Under the pieces are notes generated by a model. The model did no database searches, had not been told where the DNA came from, and saw nothing but the letters and a program-made list of their open reading frames with translations. This document shows, in pieces, positions 62,001 through 64,000 of a DNA stretch of 64,000 nucleotides; positions within the stretch are counted from its first letter, which is position 1, and every line of letters starts with the position of its first letter. Origin of the DNA: Streptomyces violaceusniger Tu 4113. GTDB lineage: Bacteria; Actinomycetota; Actinomycetes; Streptomycetales; Streptomycetaceae. The DNA lies in the NCBI RefSeq assembly GCF_000147815.2, contig NC_015957.1, forward strand, positions 1,054,001-1,118,000, read 5' to 3'. Made by a program: the position numbers and the translations under genes.

Positions 62001-62155
62001 GCCTGCTGCTCTTCCGACAGCACTCCCGGCGGCACCAGACCGGTAAGCCCGAACTGCGTGCGCTCTTCCTCCGTGAACGCGGTCCCGCGATTGCGGATCG
62101 GGTCACGCAGAACGGCGACCCCTCCGGAACCGCGCACCCTCTTGTCCGTGCTCAT
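59027..62155 (-). CDS. Malic enzyme-fumarase fusion (1042 aa)
   Basis: One uninterrupted frame of 1042 residues. The first half (about 1-560) is an NAD(P)-dependent malic enzyme: metal site FNDDMQGTGA (about 263-272), cofactor loop VVFGAGTAGVGIADQI (about 294-309) and FPLSNPTEKIEA. After a linker (about 560-580, HPARGTTTAADRTTPTGTRV) a complete class II fumarase follows: MGQIEVPADHYWGAQTQRSL, the middle MNVNEVIGNRA, and signature GSSIMPGKVNP at about 885-895. The two domains catalyse successive steps, fumarate to malate to pyruvate plus CO2. ATG 62155 has GAAGGA upstream. Confidence 0.88.
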   Translation of the reverse strand: MSTDKRVRGSGGVAVLRDPIRNRGTAFTEEERTQFGLTGLVPPGVLSEEQQAVRAYEQFMAQPTPLAQNTFLEALRDRNETLYYKLLVDHLPEMLPIVYDPVVGQAIEQYSHEYQRPRGVYLSVDDPDSVEAAFANLGLGADDVDLLVATDAEEILGIGDWGSNGMGISQGKLAVYTAAAGIDPARVIPVMLDVGTNNETLLNDPMYVGLRHSRNHTEAYDRLIDAYITAASRRFPKALLHFEDFGPSNARRILLEYADKACVFNDDMQGTGAITLAAVLAGVRAAGTPLAEQRVVVFGAGTAGVGIADQIRDAMVRAGARRETAAQQIWLVDRQGLLLDDMNDLRDFQTPFARSAGEAKSYERDGEGRISLATTVAEVHPTILIGTSTAGGTFTEPIIRTMAAHVDRPLIFPLSNPTEKIEAHPADLIHWTEGRALIGTGTPWDPVSYQGVAYKIGQANNALVYPGLGLGTVVSRAQHVTPGMIRAGAEAVAGLVDTTTSGASLLPGVANLRASSATVAVAVVRQALEEGVARARIDDVVQAVQKAMWQPEYSDHPARGTTTAADRTTPTGTRVESDSMGQIEVPADHYWGAQTQRSLIHFSIGDDRMPKAVYHAYGYVKKAAAMVNQRAGRLDERRAAAIIQAADEVVAGDLDAEFPLYVWQTGSGTQSNMNVNEVIGNRASELLGGTLGAKHPVHPNDHVNMGQSSNDTFPTAMHIATVLEVTGHLLPQVDRLTQAIRTKAEAWVDVVKIGRTHLQDATPLTVGQEWSGWATQLHDARTRLADSLRAVHQLAAGGTAVGTGLNAPDAFGEQIAAQLAELVGHPFVAAPNKFAAQGSLDAMVAVSAGLRGLAVALMKIANDMRWLASGPRAGLHELKLPANEPGSSIMPGKVNPTQQEAMVMICLQALGEDALIASAGAQGNFELNAMRPIIIDNVLHSARILGDACEKLRRYSVEGTELDRPTIDGYVDQSLMLVTALSPTIGYDKASAIAHKADDEGTTLREAALASGVTAADFDRLADPTTMVGRPRSDLGLDRPND

Positions 62156-62467
62156 GACTTTTCATCCTTCTCGAGCGGCCGTTGTTCGGACTGATCCGCG
62201 CAGTCCTGACTCCCGGCTCCGCCCCGCCGCGAACTCCACACACGAAGCTCAAAACCCCACATAACCATCCTCGCGCCGCCGGGCCGCATGCGCCCACTGC
62301 GCACTCCCGGCCGCACCCCCGCGCCCGCGCTCACAGGCTTGCCGCCTTCCGCATCCCCACGCAGAGTGGGCCGGGCGAGTCCGTCCGGTCCACAGCGGAT
62401 CCGGGGCCTCTCGGCCGCGCCCTGTGGATAACTTCGTCTGCCTCGCCGGGTGGGGGAGGATGGACCC
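62156..62467. other. Intergenic gap, mostly featureless
   Basis: 312 bases between the malic enzyme-fumarase gene and the divergent thioredoxin-fold gene. It should contain both promoters, but I see no clear -10/-35 set. The only distinct signal is the DnaA-box-like repeat copy at 62422-62451. GC content is high throughout and no gene-like frame is convincing. Confidence 0.55.
62422..62451. repeat. DnaA-box-like repeat element, copy 2
   Basis: CTGTGGATAAC (62422-62432) followed by TTCGTCTGCCTCGCCGGGTG, matching the second half of the element at 52504-52555 with two changes in 30 bases. It lies just upstream of the thioredoxin-fold gene. Confidence 0.5.
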
Positions 62468-64000
62468 ATGCCGAACCGCCTGGCGCACGAGACGTCCCCC
62501 TATCTGCTTCAGCATGCCGAGAACCCGGTCGACTGGTGGCCGTGGTCGGACAAGGCGTTCGAGGATGCGCGCCGCCGCGGGGTGCCCGTGCTGCTGAGCG
62601 TCGGCTATTCGAGCTGCCACTGGTGCCATGTCATGGCGCATGAGTCGTTCGAGGACAAGGCGACCGCCGACTATCTCAACGCCCACTTCGTCTCCGTGAA
62701 GGTCGACCGCGAGGAGCGGCCGGACGTCGACGCGGTGTATATGGAGGCGGTGCAGGCCGCGACCGGGCAGGGCGGCTGGCCCATGACGGTCTTTCTGACC
62801 CCCGAGGCCCAGCCGTTCTACTTCGGCACGTACTTCCCGCCCCGGCCCCGGCCCGGTATGGCGTCCTTCCGGCAGGTGCTGGAGGGGGTGAGCGCCGCCT
62901 GGACGGACCGCCGCGAGGAGGTGGTGGACGTCGCCGGGCGGATCGTGGAGGACCTGGCGCAGCGCACCGGGATCGCCCTGGGTTCGGATGCGCCCGCGCC
63001 GCCCGGCGAGGAGGATCTGCACGCCGCGCTCATGGGGCTGACCCGCGAATTCGACGCCACGCGGGGCGGTTTCGGCGGTGCGCCGAAGTTTCCGCCGTCC
63101 ATGGCGCTGGAGTTCCTGCTGCGCCACCACGCCCGCACCGGCTCCGAGGGCGCGCTGCAGATGGTGTCGGCCACCTGCGAGGCGATGGCCCGCGGCGGTA
63201 TCTACGACCAGCTCGGCGGCGGTTTCGCCCGCTATTCCGTCGATGCCGGCTGGACCGTGCCGCACTTCGAGAAGATGCTGTACGACAACGCACTGCTGTG
63301 CCGGGTCTACGCCCATCTGTGGCGCGCCACCGGCTCGGACCTCGCGCGCCGTGTCGCCCTGGAGACGGCGGACTTCATGGTCCGCGAGCTGCGCACCGCA
63401 CAGGGCGGCTTCGCCTCCGCGCTGGACGCCGACAGCGACGACGGCACCGGCAGGCATGTCGAGGGCGCGTACTACGTGTGGACGCCCGAGCGGCTGCGCG
63501 AGGTGCTGGGGGAGGCCGACGCGGAGTTCGCCGCCGGGTATTTCGGCGTGACCCAGGAGGGCACCTTCGAGCAGGGAGCCTCCGTGCTCCAGTTGCCCGA
63601 CGGTAAGCGGCCGGCGGACGCGGGCCGAGTCGCCTCCGTACGGGAGCGGCTGCTGGCCGCCCGGGAGCGGCGGGCCCGCCCCGGCCGCGACGACAAGATC
63701 GTCGCCGCGTGGAACGGGCTGGCCGTCGCGGCTCTCGCCGAGACCGGTGCCTATTTCGACCGCCCCGACCTGGTGGACGTCGCGACCGAGGCCGCCGAGC
63801 TGCTGATGCGCCTCCACATGGACCAGCGCGGGCGGCTGGCCCGCACCTCACTCGACGGCACCGCGGGCGGCCACGCGGGCGTGCTCGAGGACTACGCGGA
63901 TGTGGCCGAGGGCTTCCTCGCCCTGTCCGCCGTCACCGGCGACGGGGCGTGGGTGGACTTCGCCGGGCTGCTCCTGGACACCGTGCTGACCCGGTTCACC
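62468..64000 (+). CDS. Thioredoxin-fold DUF255 (YyaL-type) protein, 3' end outside window
   Basis: At least 511 residues from ATG 62468 with GGGGAGG 8 bases upstream; the frame is open at the window end. The start [20 protein letters not shown], the CxxC-like pair C50-H-W-C53 in SSCHWCHVM, and [11 protein letters not shown] define the N-terminal thioredoxin-like DUF255 domain. A six-hairpin glycosidase-like helical domain follows ([42 protein letters not shown]). The family is widespread but its reaction is not established. Confidence 0.9.
   Translation, partial: MPNRLAHETSPYLLQHAENPVDWWPWSDKAFEDARRRGVPVLLSVGYSSCHWCHVMAHESFEDKATADYLNAHFVSVKVDREERPDVDAVYMEAVQAATGQGGWPMTVFLTPEAQPFYFGTYFPPRPRPGMASFRQVLEGVSAAWTDRREEVVDVAGRIVEDLAQRTGIALGSDAPAPPGEEDLHAALMGLTREFDATRGGFGGAPKFPPSMALEFLLRHHARTGSEGALQMVSATCEAMARGGIYDQLGGGFARYSVDAGWTVPHFEKMLYDNALLCRVYAHLWRATGSDLARRVALETADFMVRELRTAQGGFASALDADSDDGTGRHVEGAYYVWTPERLREVLGEADAEFAAGYFGVTQEGTFEQGASVLQLPDGKRPADAGRVASVRERLLAARERRARPGRDDKIVAAWNGLAVAALAETGAYFDRPDLVDVATEAAELLMRLHMDQRGRLARTSLDGTAGGHAGVLEDYADVAEGFLALSAVTGDGAWVDFAGLLLDTVLTRFT

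Overview
The window is a piece of a Streptomyces (or very close actinomycete) chromosome. The DNA is very GC-rich with G/C-biased third positions. Genes use GTG and TTG starts and ATGA stop/start overlaps. The content is typical of the group: mycothiol amidase Mca, WYL, MerR, TetR and XRE/TPR regulators, a SpoIIE-type PP2C phosphatase, a cytochrome P450 and an NB-ARC/TPR protein. The run msrA - metB - ilvA - greA - mca at 34.7-48.8 kb looks like conserved chromosomal core.

Region 1 (1-16.4 kb) is accessory-type chromosome: a methyltransferase end, a P450, a hydrolase with a WYL regulator, and a MerR regulator coupled to a BtrH-like gene that has an in-frame amber near its end. It continues with a beta-helix membrane protein, a vWA protein, a frameshifted SnoaL-like gene, a TetR/methyltransferase pair sharing two palindromic operators, an XRE/TPR regulator facing a small coupled operon, a GNAT enzyme, and a two-gene operon joining a CarH-like cobalamin module to a PAS/GAF/PP2C phosphatase.

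Region 2 (16.5-34.74 kb) is a stacked mobile-element array inserted in the 3' end of msrA. Four related att sites (near 16.56, 28.02, 33.81 and 34.73 kb) cut it into three segments. Segment 1 (about 11.4 kb) is an integrative and conjugative element (AICE type) with a serine integrase, an HUH-type Rep, an FtsK/TraB pump, small transfer proteins, a GntR repressor, a PIN-domain cargo protein, a long hairpin that may be a replication origin, and an XRE regulator with a small operon and a flavoprotein. Segment 2 (about 5.8 kb) has no mobility gene and carries a lower-GC two-gene operon: a Trypco1-domain protein, then a 1694-residue protein combining a caspase-like protease, an HSP90-type ATPase and nine C-terminal winged-helix-like repeats. 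This looks like a defence or programmed-death system. Segment 3 (about 0.9 kb) holds only a coupled toxin/antitoxin-like pair. Each att copy next to a segment carries a replacement msrA tail that keeps the last cysteine, so repeated insertion has extended the array while msrA stays open.

Region 3 (34.7-64 kb) returns to chromosome: msrA, metB, a small sigma factor with a membrane partner, MarR, ilvA, fragments of an XRE gene and an aldo-keto reductase, an intact aldo-keto reductase with an AraC regulator, a TnsA remnant, a DrrAB-type exporter, greA, mca, a 1095-residue NB-ARC/TPR protein, a LysR/epimerase pair, a Ser/Thr kinase with a helical C-terminal half, a flavoprotein disulfide reductase, a malic enzyme-fumarase fusion, and the start of a thioredoxin-fold DUF255 protein.

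All calls come from reading the sequence and from memory of protein families. No searches were run.
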